A stretch of DNA of 64,000 nucleotides, taken from contig NZ_LMCU01000002.1 of the NCBI RefSeq assembly GCF_001424905.1, forward strand, positions 385,298 through 449,297, in the 5' to 3' direction. The first letter of the stretch is position 1; the number at the start of each line of letters is the position of its first letter. Shown one piece after another: positions 63,863-64,000 of this stretch. The notes beneath the pieces are model-generated. The model was not told where the DNA came from, did not search any database, and was given only the letters and a program-made list of their open reading frames with translations. The translations under genes were made by a program, and so were the position numbers. Origin of the DNA: Leifsonia sp. Root112D2. Its GTDB lineage: Bacteria; Actinomycetota; Actinomycetes; Actinomycetales; Microbacteriaceae.

Positions 63863-64000
63863 TGTCACGTGACACCCTAGTTCGGACTTTTGCCACCTAG
63901 TTGTTCTTCCCATTGACGTTGTGAACGCGGTCGATGGGTGATTTGCCGCCGATGCCGGTATGGGGTCTGTGGTGATTGTAGCTGTGGATCCAGTCCTGGT
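63863..64000 (-). mobile_element. End of an IS481-type insertion sequence (cut by window)
   Basis: A transposase C-terminus runs in from the right edge, and the DNA between its stop and the tRNA contains TGTCACGTGACA, a perfect 12-bp palindrome at 63863-63874, then CCCTAGTTCGGACTTTTGCC, likely part of the terminal inverted repeat. The exact element end and target duplication cannot be set without the other end. It lies within 5 bases of the tRNA 3' end. Confidence 0.6.
63897..64000 (-). CDS. IS481-family transposase, C-terminal end
   Basis: Only the last 33 residues are inside the window. They read WIHSYNHHRPHTGIGGKSPI and end VHNVNGKNN, the characteristic C-terminal tail of IS481/IS3-type integrase-core transposases (YNxxRPHxxxGxxxP). 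The catalytic DDE residues lie outside the window, so activity cannot be judged. Confidence 0.85.
   Translation of the reverse strand, partial: QDWIHSYNHHRPHTGIGGKSPIDRVHNVNGKNN

Overview
High-GC actinobacterial chromosome, most likely family Microbacteriaceae. The evidence is the GC-rich codon use, many GTG starts, dense 4-bp ATGA/GTGA gene overlaps, the order argS-lysA-hom-thrC-thrB-rho-prfA, the order tsaC-wecA-atpI-like-atpBEFHAGDC, a Rho with a long N/Q/R-rich insertion, and dispersed 'GGTCTCGATAC...TACTCGACC' and 'CTGAGCCTGTCGAAG' type intergenic repeats. The genus cannot be told from the sequence alone.

Layout. 1-2038: the 5' part of a PotD-like polyamine-binding lipoprotein (minus strand, cut by the window edge), divergent from alanine dehydrogenase. 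2019-20360 (minus): a tightly coupled ~18-kb locus read in the order FHA protein, PP2C phosphatase, a 50-residue Cys-rich mini-protein, PknB-like membrane kinase, a 1981-residue membrane-anchored Ig/FN3 repeat protein, MoxR ATPase, DUF58 protein, a transglutaminase-like membrane protein that has lost its catalytic Cys and His, a zinc-ribbon/FHA protein, and an EccC-like FtsK/SpoIIIE ATPase. This is the candidate undescribed system: Ser/Thr phosphorylation signalling joined to a MoxR/DUF58 module, a giant surface protein and a type-VII-like motor, with no WXG100 substrate visible. 20473-32247: DUF4192 protein, GH38 alpha-mannosidase, a heterodimeric ABC exporter under a TetR regulator with a perfect 16-bp operator, a FemX-like ligase with an aldo/keto reductase, and DNA-3-methyladenine glycosylase I.

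32684-43726 (minus): a housekeeping block running tsaC, wecA, atpI-like, atpBEFHAGDC, P-loop kinase, yaaA. 43813-50793: a mosaic around prmC. A phosphatase, a DrrAB-type exporter and a TetR gene lie between tsaC and prmC, and a cysK-cysE-clpS-DUF2017 block on the opposite strand lies between prmC and prfA. 50799-62742 (minus): argS, DUF2993 protein, lysA, hom, thrC, thrB, small membrane protein, rho, prfA, with two structured intergenic repeats after thrB. 62975-64000: a lipoprotein gene, a large inverted repeat, tRNA-Arg(CCG), and the end of an IS481-type element cut by the window edge.

Together the genes cover aspartate-family amino acid synthesis, cysteine synthesis, translation termination and release-factor modification, ATP synthesis, drug export, and one large envelope or signalling locus. 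No CRISPR array, rRNA, plasmid or phage module was seen. All family names come from reading motifs by eye; no database search was possible.
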